Shown: positions 39,801-52,470, numbered from the stretch's first letter. The stretch: DNA of 64,000 nt from Rotaria sp. Silwood1 (GCA_905250075.1 CAJNOP010000059.1:554651-618650), one strand, 5' to 3'. Numbers and translations are program-made. Notes: generated by a model from the letters alone, not told the origin.

Positions 39801-42800
39801 ATTACTTTCTATAGGTATCATCTAATAAATTATAAAATTTTCTGATTACATTTTCTCTTTCTTTTGAAATTTAAAAAGAAAAACAAGGTTAAGTTACTCA
39901 TACAATTTTACGTTTCCTTTTATCTATCAAAAAAAAGTATGTAAGGCAGAGTGGAAAAAAAAACTACTAATTCTAAAAATTCATTTTTGAGACAAAAACA
40001 TTTTATATTCCGAAGTCATTATATTTTGGATTTATCGATAAATAAATACTTGTTCGACTACCCTCACTTATAGAGAAACGTCAATTTTTTTTTGTTTTTC
40101 GTTTTGCTAGGATTTCATCAATCAATCAGTTTCATTTTGTAGAAGATATTTTGGAAAATAAAATGCTATAACATGAGAAGATAGAAAGATAAATTAAAAC
40201 AACAACTATCATCGAAATGATAAAAAAGGTACTTTTTGAAGAAAAAAACATTTCTTTAAAATTTCTTTCGTTTGTCATCGACATTTCAAGGATGTTTTAT
40301 ATTTTTGAGATTTCGAAAAGTTTTATGAGCAAAGACAAAAATAAAAACTTTATCTTTCTTCTAAAAATGAAGCATTCATTCATAATAGGGAAATGAGTTA
40401 GGAAAATAATTTCTTTTTGTAAAAACAAACAAGACACCAGAGTGTGAATGACTATTGTATTGTATGTTATCATCATTCGAGTATACCAATTATGATGATT
40501 TTAATAAAAGAAAAAGAAAACAATATGCAGAGAACTTTGAACAATTTTCATTTAAACTTGAAAATAAAATAGAACCATCTCTTATAGAGATCGACAAATG
40601 TCATGATATTTCTATAAATATTATCTTAGACGATAATGTAATTATGTAATAACAAAGAAAAAAAACTGAAAATAATTAGCACTAGTTTCTTCTGACATAT
40701 AAAATTTATTGATAATACTTTTCATTTTAAATAACTATTTATAGAATAATTCTACATGAATTTAATAAACCAAGATTTCCATATGTCAAATACTCATGAT
40801 CTCGAATGATGGTATAGTTAGACGTAACAAAGTCAGAAAAACAAAAGAAATATTGCCGTGAAAAATGGTCTGAAGGACATGCTTTATTGTAAAATAAAAA
40901 AATCTATAGCATTCTTAATACCATCATAATAAAGATTGTCAGTATCACTGTTGAATTGAAATTGTTTTGACTTGTTTCAAAATATTCATTTTCTATGAGA
41001 AATATACTATAAGTATATCAAAAACAAAATAATCTACTCGTATATTGTAATGTTCAATTATTATAAAACTATATTTACATCAAACTAATCGATTCAACTC
41101 ATTTTGTGTAAAAAATAAAAGAACATGTTGATCGTAAGTGTTTGGACATCGAGAAATGTGTCCTACATAAGATCAAGTATCCTTTTTTGTGGAGAAGATG
41201 TAAAAAATACGTATAACATAATGAATATATGAGTCAGAATTATTATATCTTTCATTGAGATAGTCAAAGCCAAATTCATAAAAAAAATGTAGGTACCGTT
41301 AATCTACGTAAGAATGAAAGAGAGACATATACTATAGAACTACATAAATTAATGATTATACGATTGGTATTTTTATTCTCATCCACACAACAGAATTTTC
41401 TATTTTCAGAGAATTGATAGATGATTTCAAATTCTTTTTTTTATCAAGAGAGAGTAGTTTATTTTTCATCGAGTTATTTTTGTTTCGTGAGACTTTTCAT
41501 AAAAATGAAATATTCATCCAAAGACAGGAAGGATGACTCGAAAAAAAACATGTTCTTTTTTGTTTATGTTTCATAATTTCGATTGATAATCGGCCAAATT
41601 AGTTCATATTTGCCTCGTTTCACATGAGAAGATAGAGCAAAATGAGACGAACATTTTCTTGTTTGAGGAACAATACTTGAAAACCTACTCGAGAAATACT
41701 AAAGGTTTTCAAAGTTCTCTCCAGTTGGAATGATTCGAATCACCCTAACTGGTGTAATTCAGATTACTATCTCAAGGTTCTCACGATTTTTATAAAAACT
41801 CTAGAGATAAATTTTGTTCGATGTAAGATAGTTGAACAATCATTGAGATAAATCAATTTTTTTGAATAGTGATCTGCGTGATACCAAATGGTTACATTCA
41901 CTATTATAAAATCATCTCATGTTATTGTTAATTTTATTTTCATTGTTACTTTTTTTAAATGCGAAATGACAATATCATAATGAAGATTTCTTATAGCAAA
42001 ACAAAAAAATAGCTATCGCTACTCGGCTTTTTCAACGAAGATTTAAGTGTAGTATCTGTTCTCCTCAGTTTGAAAGCCAGTGCTGATTTCATTAGGTTTA
42101 GGCTCTTTCACGCGGATTTTTGAATATCGGTTGAGACCATCCTAGTTCATCCAGAGTTATGCCATGAATCGTCTCAAAATTACAGTGTCATCTGGTTTGC
42201 TTGCTTTGTGTATGATGGAATGATTTTCGTTATCTGATAGAACTGTTCAACACATTACCCTTCGCTAAAAATTGGCAGCATGGAACTGTAGAATTAATAT
42301 CAAGTTACTTTGTAAACGAGAACGACTAGCTAATATTTTATACTCACATTGAGCAACAATAAATACTTCTATTATTCGTTGTTCGTAGACCAAGAAATTA
42401 ATTTGATTAATATGAATCATGAGCGAGGTTGAATACATGTTAGCTAATTATATTCAGAATGAATCTTGTCAAACAATCAAGTTACTTATGAAATTATAAT
42501 TTAAATATCAATGTGGGAAAAGAATTTACAAATATCTCCATTTGAACAAGGCTTTTTTCCATAGAAGTCTCTTGTATTTGTCTATCCATATAAATTATTT
42601 TATCATATTTGCAGCATTGTATCATAGGTTTCTTAATAATTTGTTTGTCGGAAATTCTTAAGTTTTCATGGAAAACATATTGTAGTCGATATAACACAAG
42701 TGAAAGTACAGTTGACTTACAAATCATTTGAGCATATCCACTGTATCTCTCCTTTTACAATATTGACTACAATAAATCTTTCCCAAAATCTTTAGAACTT

Positions 42801-43262
42801 ACAAAAGAAGAAGTTAGTAAGAAAAAGAGCTCTCAGGAAAAGAAAACGAAATTATGGTTTTTGTTTATCACTTAAACTATAAATCGAAACAATCCATATA
42901 ACTATGATTATGATTAGAGAATAAATGTCATTGGAATTAGATAATTTGAAGATGATTCTGAAACAACTGTTCACTAAGGAATCTTAATAATTATTGCTTA
43001 TGTTTAATGTGAAATGATTCTGTTATCCTCTGTGTCATTGAAGCAATAAATAACCATTTTCATATTTCTTTCTTCAGATTGAACGATCGCAAATGATCAT
43101 CGAATTGTTTTATATTGCGTATAGTCCAATCATTAACAAATAATATTTAACACCTTTTCTATTTTCTCAAAAAATGGAAGATGTTAATTATTGTTTTTTA
43201 TTTAAATGAAATCAAAACAAGATAGAATTAAAAATTGAGTCTTCGACAATTAATCGTTTCAC
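36828..43262. other. 6.4 kb without recognisable genes
   Basis: No ORF here has family features; the longest (37100-37309, 38949-39170, 40455-40649, 42494-42727) look random. The stretch 39945-40400 resembles 45850-46545 in direct orientation, as listed separately. No transposase or reverse transcriptase motif was seen. Confidence 0.45.
39945..40400 (+). repeat. Diverged direct repeat, copy 1
   Basis: Matches copy 2 at 45850-46545 in several ordered patches: ACTACTAATTCTAAAAA against ATTACTAATGCTAAAAA, GGATTTATCGATAAATA against GGAATTTATCGATAGATA, and CTTTCGTTTGTCATCGACAT against CTTTCGTTTGTCACCTATTT followed by TTTCAAGGATGTTTTATATT. Non-coding. Confidence 0.45.
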
Positions 43263-44001
43263 TTAGGTACAATTTTGTCGTGTTGCATTTCTTGTAAAGT
43301 TTTTTGTTACGCTTTTCAATTGATCATATGAAAATTTGAATTCAGTTAAACATGGTAAATGTGTTTTAAATTCATTCAGAAACTGATCAACATAACTTAA
43401 ATCAAGTGAAATAAGATGAGAATATTCAATAATCGAATATGAATAGTTGTCAACGAATGGATATTTGTAAGATCTCCAAATTTGTGGGTTTAAGTAATGG
43501 AAAAGCTCGAGTAACTTGAATGAAACATACATATTTGAATGGAAGTTCATTCTGCAATTGCAAATGAGTTACAGATCTGAATATAATAGATGGAAGTTTG
43601 TTCGTGATCTGTTTGAGACGATCAAATATAAATGGGAGCAAGAAAACATGACATACAGTCTTAAAAGTATTGAAATAGTCTAGAATACAAGGCGCCTGGT
43701 AAAGATCTGTATTTATAAAAGTTCGTTGAATATCATAATTAGATATGCGATGAGTTGCATCACCGATGTCCTTCTTTGTACTAATATAAAAATCAAATGC
43801 AGGAAGTCGTGCCATATGAATAAGGATTTTATTATGAAGATGAGTTCCATCGACGAATGTAAATCGATTTATGATACAAATATATAAAGTTAATTCTTCA
43901 AGATATGACATACGATTAAGAAGAGGTACCACTAATTCATCATATAGACAAATTGTATCATAGCATATTAATGACAAATATTTCAAATTACATAGTTCAT
44001 C
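43263..44001 (-). pseudogene. F-box/LRR-like family fragment with one frameshift
   Basis: An exon with acceptor at 44001 begins DELCNLKYLSLICYD and reads to FIQVTRAFPLLK. It then shifts frame near 43495 to continue QIWRSYKYPFVDNYSYSIIE and HLISLDLSYVDQFLNEFKTH, ending at 43263. The motifs FRSVTHLQLQNELPFKYVCF, TRAFPLLK and YSIIEYSHLISLDL are typical of a very large rotifer family in which an N-terminal F-box precedes leucine-rich segments; these proteins are thought to be ubiquitin-ligase substrate adaptors. The F-box exon is not seen between 44002 and the gap at 44947, so it is lost, diverged or beyond the gap. The frameshift marks it as a pseudogene unless it is a sequencing error. Confidence 0.6.
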
Positions 44002-44946
44002 CTGAAAAATAGAAAGATATTTTTTTTATAAATGCATCTTTATCGATTGAACTATAAAATAATTTTATAGATTTTATAGATCTTTTCAATTTTTTTCTTT
44101 AAATGTTTTTTTTTGTATCCTATTTCATGTATCTTCTATTGATCATGACTATAATAATAACTTGATATTAGTTAACTTCTTCAAATAAAAACTAGGATAT
44201 AAAAATGAATTTTCTCAACATCTTAATTCCTAGTGTGTAGTTAGACAGTTCTATTTCAATTTTTCAAACTTACAAATGAACTTCAACTTCGATATTACGA
44301 AGTTAAACTTGTTTCATTGAAAACTCTTCAAAAGACAAAAGTTTTCGAATGTATATCTACCATCATTTATCAATGAGTACGAAGATTAGTATTGATTTCA
44401 AGTGCGTGAGTATTTGACCGATCCGAATTTCTAGTGACTATTCGACTGAATTGAAAGTCATGAAGGACTTTTTGGTCAAAACCTAAACTCATCTGATTGA
44501 TTTAAAAGAAAAAGTTATATTTTTATAACTCGTTGCGACACTTTGAAGCACTCGATACTACAGATTTTCAAAAAAAAAATGTAGTATTTAATAGGATGGC
44601 ATAGTACTGAGCAGAATGTTATAACCATAATGTGACCTAAAATTATTTTACATTGATTTGAAAGGTTGTTTTGAAAAAGATATTAAAATCTTTATCTTAC
44701 AAATCAAGAAGCAATAACTCCGAATATATGTCTCTTTTAATCAAATGATTATGCTCATTCGAATAGCACAACTTTATGAAGACTAAAAGGAAATCTTAGT
44801 TACGTAAAGTGATTATTTAAAAAATTTTTACATCTTTGATTTTTTTTTCATTTAAATCAATAAGTCTCAAGTGATTAATGAAAAAATGAATAACTGTTCT
44901 TTGCCGTCATATTTCATAAGTGGATGTCCGTTTTAGCCATTGTTGA

Positions 44947-45046
44947 NNNNNNNNNNNNNNNNNNNNNNNNNNNNNNNNNNNNNNNNNNNNNNNNNNNNNN
45001 NNNNNNNNNNNNNNNNNNNNNNNNNNNNNNNNNNNNNNNNNNNNNN
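44947..45046. other. Assembly gap, 100 N
   Basis: Exactly 100 N, the usual placeholder for a gap of unknown size. Linkage of left and right parts therefore depends on scaffolding. Confidence 0.99.
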
Positions 45047-45849
45047 TTGAATTTAAGTGTATTACTCATTCGTTTTTTCTTCAATTTTAATGTCTTCCTT
45101 TCCGGCTTACATAGACAGCAATTTACTTCTCAAACAACATTTCATCTTCCTACCATTCAGTAACAAGCACACGATATATGAATCGTCCTTATACATTACA
45201 CTTGAACAATGAGGAAAATGAACGTAACCGTCGATCACATATCGTTTTAAAGATAAATTTAATCAAAGAGATATGTGTACAGACGAAGAACATGTCCTAT
45301 CCTGATACACGTACGATATGTTTTCTTTAACACTTCAACTATATCGTGATTGACACATGCATAGGTTAATAAAAACAGTTCTCTGTGTTGTCAGAATAGT
45401 CATGTAGTGATCATCGAAATGGTAAAAATAATCAGAAAATTCCGTATCGTAATAATACCTATTTCAATTAGTAATCTGTTTGTACGTCATTGATCTAAAT
45501 TTTATCTGAAGATTTGGAACAATATTCATTCTAACGATAAACAGATGATGTCCATATTTCAAGTGTACTTATGAGCATCCAGAAACAATTGATAGTTTGA
45601 GATTGTGAAAAAAATAGAATTTAACACCCATAGTTCGCATGCATATTCTTTTCGAAAAACTTGTATGATTGTTTCTATTAATATTTATGAAACTCCTATA
45701 TTTTAAATGTTAACTTGAATACTATGTGTATTTAATCTATTACATAGATAAACTTTGTTTTCTTTTGGTTTGATTGAAATTTCTTTCATTGTTTGTAGTA
45801 TTTTAGAAAAAATGACGTGATTTAATCCATCATATATAAGATGATGTTA

Positions 45850-46545
45850 AATAAAAATTACTAATGCTAAAAACTGATTTTTGGAACAAGAACGATTTTT
45901 GTCGGGGCTAAATTGTCTTTTTTTATTTTGTGGAATTTATCGATAGATATATACGGCGAACATAGTAATAGAAAGAGTTGTTTAAAAATTTCAAAAGCAA
46001 GATCCGATTATAGACGCAAAGAAAATTTTCTGTTTTTTTGAAATACCATTTTCAAAAAGAATCATTATTGATGTTGATGTAAAGCTGTATCTGCTATCAT
46101 CATGAGTATATTAAAAAAAAAGAAAATGGTTATTTAAATCTATATTCAATTCTATAAAAGCTATTCACATATTTGAACTTGCTCCAACTATCTTCACCAT
46201 AGTCGAAACAAAACTAAGTCATGATGAATTTATTCGTTGTATTAGTGCTTTCACTGATAGAAATTCTTTTTTTGTCTTTCGTGCTTTTACAATGTCATGA
46301 TTCGATGAAATTCTTTTTCCAGATTAGATTCTAAAAACAGAACTCCACAACATAAAAAGAAAGAAAAAAAATTGAAAAAAAATGTCATCAAAACAACAAA
46401 ACAATGTGCTGATTGAAGAAAAAACAAAAGCATACATTCTTTTTTTCTTTCGTTTGTCACCTATTTTTCAAGGATATTTTATATTCTTGACATACGAATT
46501 TTTTTTTATCAGAGACGTAAACAAAACCAAACAAAACCTCAAAGA
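45850..46545 (+). repeat. Diverged direct repeat, copy 2
   Basis: Ordered similarity patches to 39945-40400, longer here because of an internal insertion of about 250 nt. Both copies are on the same strand. Confidence 0.45.
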
Positions 46546-47313
46546 ACATAAGGTTTAAGTTTTGTCAGATACGTTTCTAGATACTGTATAGAAATCGTCA
46601 TAGAAAATCAATGTCATTATTTCATTTTAGGTTTATCTGACTGAAGCACATACAAAATAAAAATTTAATATTTAATCCAGAAGATAATATGATATTATTT
46701 CTTTGTTGAAGTTAAGTAAAAAGTTGGAATTTATTCAACGAAAAGAAAATCATTTTATCAATTTCCTGTTGTTTACTTGGAAAAAAATAGTTATATTACT
46801 ATCATTGTTGAAGAATCTAATTTTTCAGTGTAATCTCAATACCTTGACAACAGCAATAGCCAGTTGCTTGTGTCTTTCACAACCATTGAACAAAGAGAAC
46901 TCTATTAGGAGTCTTTTCATCTGATAGTATTAAAGAGACAATTATTTTAAAATCTATACTCCTTGTAAAAAGTTCAAAAACATAGATGAAAATGTTATTT
47001 ATTTTCAAGTTAATTTTGATGAAGAGAAAATTGTGAGAAATTAATCATCTGAACCGTACCTAGAACTGTGAAACTGAAGCAGATGTGAAAAATTGAATTT
47101 ACATCAAAGTAGAACATCTTTAGGTTTTTTTTTGAAATGTTTTACGAAAACGATTTGTTTTAGAAATCATCTTACAGTACAAAGTGTCAGATGAGTTATT
47201 GAAAATACAGAAATGTCTCCTTTTTCTTAGCCAGAAGTTAGCTATTAGGTTTAACTCGAAAACTTAAACGATATCGTTGATTAAGGTCATCAGAAGTCAA
47301 GGATGAATTTTAC

Positions 47314-47330
47314 AGGGTGTGAGTGTGATA
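47314..47330. repeat. Single telomere-like G patch
   Basis: AGGGTGTGAGTGTGATAG with no C arm nearby. Confidence 0.45.
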
Positions 47331-48610
47331 GAGAATAAAATTATGTTTAATTCTTAACCTTCAAATTTTATAGACAAACAATGGTTTTTAATGTTTTATT
47401 TTATAAAAATCCATCAAAACACAAACAAAGTGTTGGCCAAGTTGTTAAACCTAAATGAAAAACGTATCGAGTAAAATACGTTAAAGTTGAAGTATCACAT
47501 CGATTAACATTGATATTAACATCATCCCAAGATAATATTTAAAGATAAAATGAAAGCTTTTTCATAAATTACCTATATGATCATTTAATTTTTTATAATT
47601 TTTTTAATATTTTAGAACTGAAATTAAGATCTTATTGTGAATATAATAAATAACTATTAAAAATTAAAATTGATCAAAATAATATTCGTAATCTTCAATT
47701 GTAACCTTCAAAAAAAAATATGTTAATCTTAATCGAAATAAGATGTGAAAAAATGATTTCATAATCCTAAATAGAAGTAGCAATAACATCGAATTATTAA
47801 TCATTTTCAATAAAAAAAATATTTTGATCATAAGTTTGTTGATGTTAAAGAGCAAATTTCTTTTCAAATAGATATTCAATTATTCACATAAAATCTCTAT
47901 GAAATTTGTTAATTAGATTTTTCTTATCTAATAAAGGTTTTTTTAAAGTTTAAATAATTTAAGAATTGTTTCATGAATAGATAAAGAAAGATATTTATTC
48001 TTTTTATTTTCTTACGAGGTATTAATATTAATGCACATTTAAAAAAACAGCAAGCCTGATAAGTATCTTCCGAAAGACTCAAGTTGTTTTTGACCATCAA
48101 TGTTAACATAACCTTTCCTTTTTTTCTATTCTTTATCTCTATTCCAAGATATGCAATGCATGAGTTATTACTCAAATTGACGGCGAATGTATTGTTTTTA
48201 TCCACCGTTTCATTCAATCATCGTTCGTTTTGCTACAATGGCGAGTGCACGACATGCAAGTTATCCTTACACATTCGAGATGAAAACACAGACGAATTGA
48301 ACATGAAATGTTTAAAGACGACAAAGATATCGTGCACTCAATATTCCATTGCTTGACAAACACCGGTCGTTGTCATGCGCTGCGTATTATCATTCCGTTA
48401 CGTCGACGTCGTCTTTTATCGCGTCTTTCCGTTTTCATATCTTATCTTTCTTCCATTTCCACTTCTTCTTGTTCTTCCTACCAGAAGAATAAAAATAATT
48501 TTCTAACTAATGGAGCTTTTGAGGGTGGCTCTAAAACAATTGAACCTTCCCAGGGATATCCGACGTTCTATTGGTGACCCGTGCAGGCGTGCAGATGGTA
48601 GGCCTTCATA

Positions 48611-48711
48611 GCATACATCAATGTATGTATGAGTAGAAGCGTCCATTTCGTCATCATCTTTTCGAAGATGATGATCATGGTCGTACTATTCATACGTACA
48701 TCGATGTATGT
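48611..48711. repeat. Nested inverted repeat with TTCG-loop hairpin
   Basis: Outer arms at 48611-48636 and 48686-48711 are imperfect reverse complements (about 22 of 26). Inside, a perfect 10-bp stem TCATCATCTT/AAGATGATGA closes a TTCG tetraloop (48651-48674). Lies about 160 nt beyond the 3' end of the TPR-ART gene. Confidence 0.65.
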
Positions 48712-48869
48712 TTGCCTAACCATTGCCGGCTTTGTCCACTGTACGAGCCAGCAGAATACGGAGGGTATCTCTGGTCGCGCGTGCGCGAAATTTTGCAGCT
48801 GCTTGCTTCGGCGAGCTTAGATTTCAAGATGGCCAGTTTATTTTCTCTTTAAAAACGAAAAAAAAACAA

Positions 48870-51059
48870 TTACATTTTCTTTTTTACATTTTCAATGTTT
48901 CCTTTTACATGTGAAATATACCAATGATTTGAAGGGAGAGCCTTTTCCCAAATACCACGTGCTTTCTCAAAGTATGATAATGCTTTCGAATAGTCTCGCA
49001 TTTTATCGTACACCAAACCAATACCGTTGTAGGAAGTAGCCAAGTCGGGATGATTCGGAGGGAGAGCTATTTTCTTGATTTCAAGTGATCGTTCATACGA
49101 TGAAAGTGCTTTTGAGTACTCGCCCATGTTTTTATACACCAACCCGATACCTTCGTAGGAAGAAGCCAAGTCGGGATGATTCGGAGGGAGAGCTATTTTC
49201 TGGATTTCAAGTGATCGTTCATACGATGAAAGTGCTTTCGAGTACTCGCCCATGTTATTATACACGGAACCGATGTTGAGGTAGGAAGCAGCCAAGTCGG
49301 GATGATTCGGAGGGAGAGCTATTTTCTGGATTTCAAGTGATCGTTCATACGATGAAAGTGCTTTTGAGTACTCGCCCATGTTATCATACACCGCACCGAT
49401 GTTGTTGTAGTCAGAAGCCAAGTCGGGATGATTTGGTGGAAGAGCTCTCTGGTCGATATCAAGTGCCTTTTCGTAATGTGAAAGTGCTTTTGAGTACTCG
49501 CCCATGTTATGATACACCATACCGATATTGTTGTAGGAAGCAGCCAAGTCGGGATGATTCGGAGGGAGAGCTATTTTACGGATTTCAAGTGATCGTTCAT
49601 AGGATGAAAGTGCTTTTGAGTACTCGCCCATGTCATTATACACCCAGCCAAGTTGATAATTGTATTCCGCTCGATCTTCATCAGAAGACGCCTTTGCAAG
49701 GAGAATTTGATAGAGTTGTTCGGCTTTTGCAGGTTCGCCCACTCTTTTTAGTATACGACCTAGTCGAGACCATCCTGTGCGCACACCAAGGTCCTTACGT
49801 ATGTGTGCTGTAAGTGTGTTCAATTCATGATTGTCATTACCCACAATAGTGAGATTAACTTCGTATAGCCTATCAGAGTGATTATCGTGAATTCGTTCAA
49901 TGCGATCGATACGAAAAATCGCATGTGTTGAAAAGAGTATTTCTTCCTCTTTATCTTTGTAGTACCCAACTTTACTTACTTCAGCAAATGGTGTTGATGA
50001 TTTTGTACAAATAGCCGTATCAATGTTCATAATAAAGAGGATGCCGACTGAATTAGGATTGTTTGTAGCTGGTAGTGCAAAGTTTTCCAGGGAAATCTTG
50101 CGATTGCGACTTGTTGATAAGAAATTATTGAAGGACATAAGTCCTCCTTTGGTTTTTTTCATTTTTTCAAAATCTTCCATGGACAAACCTTGTCCACGGA
50201 AGACTTGAAAATTTGTTGGCATGTTCCCTTGTTGTTCACGATGTAATTCGGTAATATGTTGATGTAAATGACGTATGAAAAAGCCCATTTTCAGGATAAT
50301 ATCGACATCCATTTCTCGGAGCCCACGATTGAGCATTGAGTACATGAAATAAGGAGCCGTATACCACCAAATTGATGTATGATTTCGGTATTCTCGCTGC
50401 ACTTTTTTTATTTCATCTTCATCAACATCATCTTGAAGACGACAGTACTCTACGAGATCTTTAATTGATTTGACATCGTCATCTTCAATTTCCAAAAGTG
50501 CTTCTTTTAATAATTGCGTATACATAAATAAGGCATCACGACCATTAAAGCTGATCGAGATCATTGCTCGATCACAATTTTCGCGATCGATTTGCAAGGC
50601 CTTACAGATCGGTTTGATTTTTGTGTATACACCTTTAACCTTTGGTACTTTATTGGCCCATTGTTCATGAGCTGCTTGGTTGCGACAGAATACATAGACT
50701 GACTCCAGTTGTGGCCATGCTTCAATATCTGCTATTATTTGCCGTCCCAGTGAACCAGATACGATCATAAATACCTTTTGATTTGTAACGGCACTGAGAA
50801 AATCAATGCATTCTTGAGCATCTTTAAATGTTTCGATGCTTGCTACAACACGTCGCAGGCGTCGAAACGATTTCTTGAAATCGTCATTGGACTCATCCAA
50901 TTTGGCATCAAGCCATAGAAGCCGGAAATTTTGAAGAACCCGACGCCTAGGTCGAGGTAGCACAGCAGCAGCACGATTGTTCGCGTTGGTAATAGTGGTG
51001 GTGCTAGGCATCGCTGCTGCACCACTGATAACAGTTGTTGTCGACTTTTGTTTGCTCAT
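48870..51059 (-). CDS. Arginine-type mono-ADP-ribosyltransferase with C-terminal TPRs
   Basis: Intact single-exon ORF of 729 residues starting MSKQKSTTTVISG. Residues about 40-165 form an N-terminal alpha/beta domain (FRLLWLDAKLDES, KVFMIVSGSLGRQIIADIE, LESVYVFCRN) of unknown role. An ART catalytic domain follows (about 215-415) with the R-S-ExE motifs: Arg in QVFRGQGLS, Ser-Thr-Ser in NNFLSTSRNR, and glutamates in KDKEEEILFS. That motif set is the arginine-specific, eukaryotic ecto-ART class. Six 42-residue kinesin-light-chain-like TPRs then follow, each like MGEYSKALSSYERSLEI plus ALPPNHPDLA, from about 450 to the end. No signal peptide or membrane segment is present, so it is probably intracellular, using TPRs to choose partners. 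The near-identical 126-bp repeats suggest recent unit duplication. This domain pairing is greatly expanded in bdelloids. Confidence 0.9.
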   Translation of the reverse strand: MSKQKSTTTVISGAAAMPSTTTITNANNRAAAVLPRPRRRVLQNFRLLWLDAKLDESNDDFKKSFRRLRRVVASIETFKDAQECIDFLSAVTNQKVFMIVSGSLGRQIIADIEAWPQLESVYVFCRNQAAHEQWANKVPKVKGVYTKIKPICKALQIDRENCDRAMISISFNGRDALFMYTQLLKEALLEIEDDDVKSIKDLVEYCRLQDDVDEDEIKKVQREYRNHTSIWWYTAPYFMYSMLNRGLREMDVDIILKMGFFIRHLHQHITELHREQQGNMPTNFQVFRGQGLSMEDFEKMKKTKGGLMSFNNFLSTSRNRKISLENFALPATNNPNSVGILFIMNIDTAICTKSSTPFAEVSKVGYYKDKEEEILFSTHAIFRIDRIERIHDNHSDRLYEVNLTIVGNDNHELNTLTAHIRKDLGVRTGWSRLGRILKRVGEPAKAEQLYQILLAKASSDEDRAEYNYQLGWVYNDMGEYSKALSSYERSLEIRKIALPPNHPDLAASYNNIGMVYHNMGEYSKALSHYEKALDIDQRALPPNHPDLASDYNNIGAVYDNMGEYSKALSSYERSLEIQKIALPPNHPDLAASYLNIGSVYNNMGEYSKALSSYERSLEIQKIALPPNHPDLASSYEGIGLVYKNMGEYSKALSSYERSLEIKKIALPPNHPDLATSYNGIGLVYDKMRDYSKALSYFEKARGIWEKALPSNHWYISHVKGNIENVKKKM
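48990..49690 (-). repeat. 126-bp tandem repeats coding the TPR units
   Basis: About five to six copies; the phrase AAGTCGGGATGATTCGGAGG recurs at a 126-nt period (near 49040, 49166, 49292, 49418, 49544). Copies are much closer in DNA than protein function would demand. Confidence 0.8.
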
Positions 51060-52470
51060 TGTAATCGAACGAATGAATATAATCTGTGAAACGAAGTCCC
51101 CTATATTTATAATTGTTAAATTTTTTGTTGGTTAACATCATTCCTTTTTTGACTTGTGTCTACAGACTTCAAGAACCTCTACTATCTGGTTCATTTTTGT
51201 TTCAAGAGTGTTACTGACAAAATACATCGAACCATAAATAAAGAAGAATGGCTAAGGAAACAAATAGTCGCTGAGAACGGACGACATGACTAGTCCGAAA
51301 TGTCGAAAATACCTGTCTTAACTAGTTATCCTGGCATGAAAACTCCTGCAGCTACGTCTGAACTAGTCCAGAATGTCCTCAAACTTCGACATGTCTAACC
51401 CGTTTCTCTATCTAACCTGTCCACATTAGTTCATAGAACGGCAAAAGAGTATTTCTAAAAGTAAAAATTGTGCCTTTCATTACTGGTACTCGCGTTGAAA
51501 TTTATGCATAGAAACAGTTACTCTGTTTAATATGTTTTACAATAAGATTGTTTTATACATACAAGATTCTGCAAACAAGACAATCGATTGCATGTTCTGA
51601 GTATTATCAAGCGAAGTTCTCGTAAAACTACTTTATAAACATAAAAATAACACATGTTTATGTACCGTCATTTTTCTTGTGTGTAGCTACTCTTTACTTT
51701 GAACTTTAATTTTTTTACTAGTCTAATAATGTTAGAAACTAAATATACTTACGTGCTATGTAATATTGGAGTGTAGCAAATTTTGTTTTGTGTGCTTGCA
51801 ATCGATTTTATTCTGTATTTATCATTGACAAAATTACTTGGTTTTTTCCCACAAACGTATATTTACATGAATCAATGAAGCATGACTTTTTCATCATGTA
51901 AACGACTTTTTCGACCATGTGTTCGTCATAAAATACGTTTCGTTTTTCATATATTCTACTTCTTCCTTTTTTACCTTACCTTTGCGTTTCGTGTTGTTGC
52001 AATGATAAAATATACACTGATACTTGTATAAGCGTAAATTTGAGTTATAATGATTCATTAGACTTTGAACTTTATTCTAATATATATAAGTATTTTCTAT
52101 CGTAAAATTTTTTTTGAAATTGATAATTATAGAAGTAGTGTTGAAAGCTTCAAAATAAATAAATGAAAAATTTTATATTTTTTATTTTATCGTTCGATGT
52201 ATGAAAAACTCTATTTATCACTCAAACTTCGTTAGATGCATCCGAAGAAAGTATGGCGAATATGCTTTAAGAAGACTCAGGCATTTTGAGAAGTGGGTGT
52301 GAGTGTTTGTATTGCTTATTCCTACACATCCCGATCCTCAATTATTTGGTTTAAATATCTAAGAATTTCAATCATAATCAAGCAATAATCAACAATCAAT
52401 GAATAGAAGTAAAAAATATTGATACAAATGAATAACATCTTTCAATCAGTATTCAACAAATAATGAATGA
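51060..52470. other. Intergenic between TPR-ART start and huntingtin relic
   Basis: No gene. At 51285-51420 a phrase like ACTAGTCCGAAATGTC recurs (GACTAGTCCGAAATGTC, GAACTAGTCCAGAATGTC) with ACTAGTT variants, possibly regulatory or a short degenerate repeat. A small telomere-like patch lies at 52293-52332. Confidence 0.45.
52293..52332. repeat. Short telomere-like foldback
   Basis: AGTGGGTGTGAGTGTT, spacer of about 15 nt, then CCTACACATCCC. Weak but in the same order as the others. Confidence 0.5.

Larger units (their letters stand above)
45047..48600. other. Intergenic, no recognised gene
   Basis: AT-rich until about 48150, where base composition becomes more balanced toward the TPR-ART 3' end. 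Holds copy 2 of the diverged repeat and a single telomere-like G patch at 47314-47330. ORFs at 48084-48577 lack support. Confidence 0.45.

Noticed and set aside
40455-40649. 64-residue ORF rich in charged residues
   Set aside because: No recognisable family and no splice sites that would extend it.
49085-49813. Plus-strand ORFs opposite the TPR-ART gene
   Set aside because: Antisense shadows of the 126-bp repeats.
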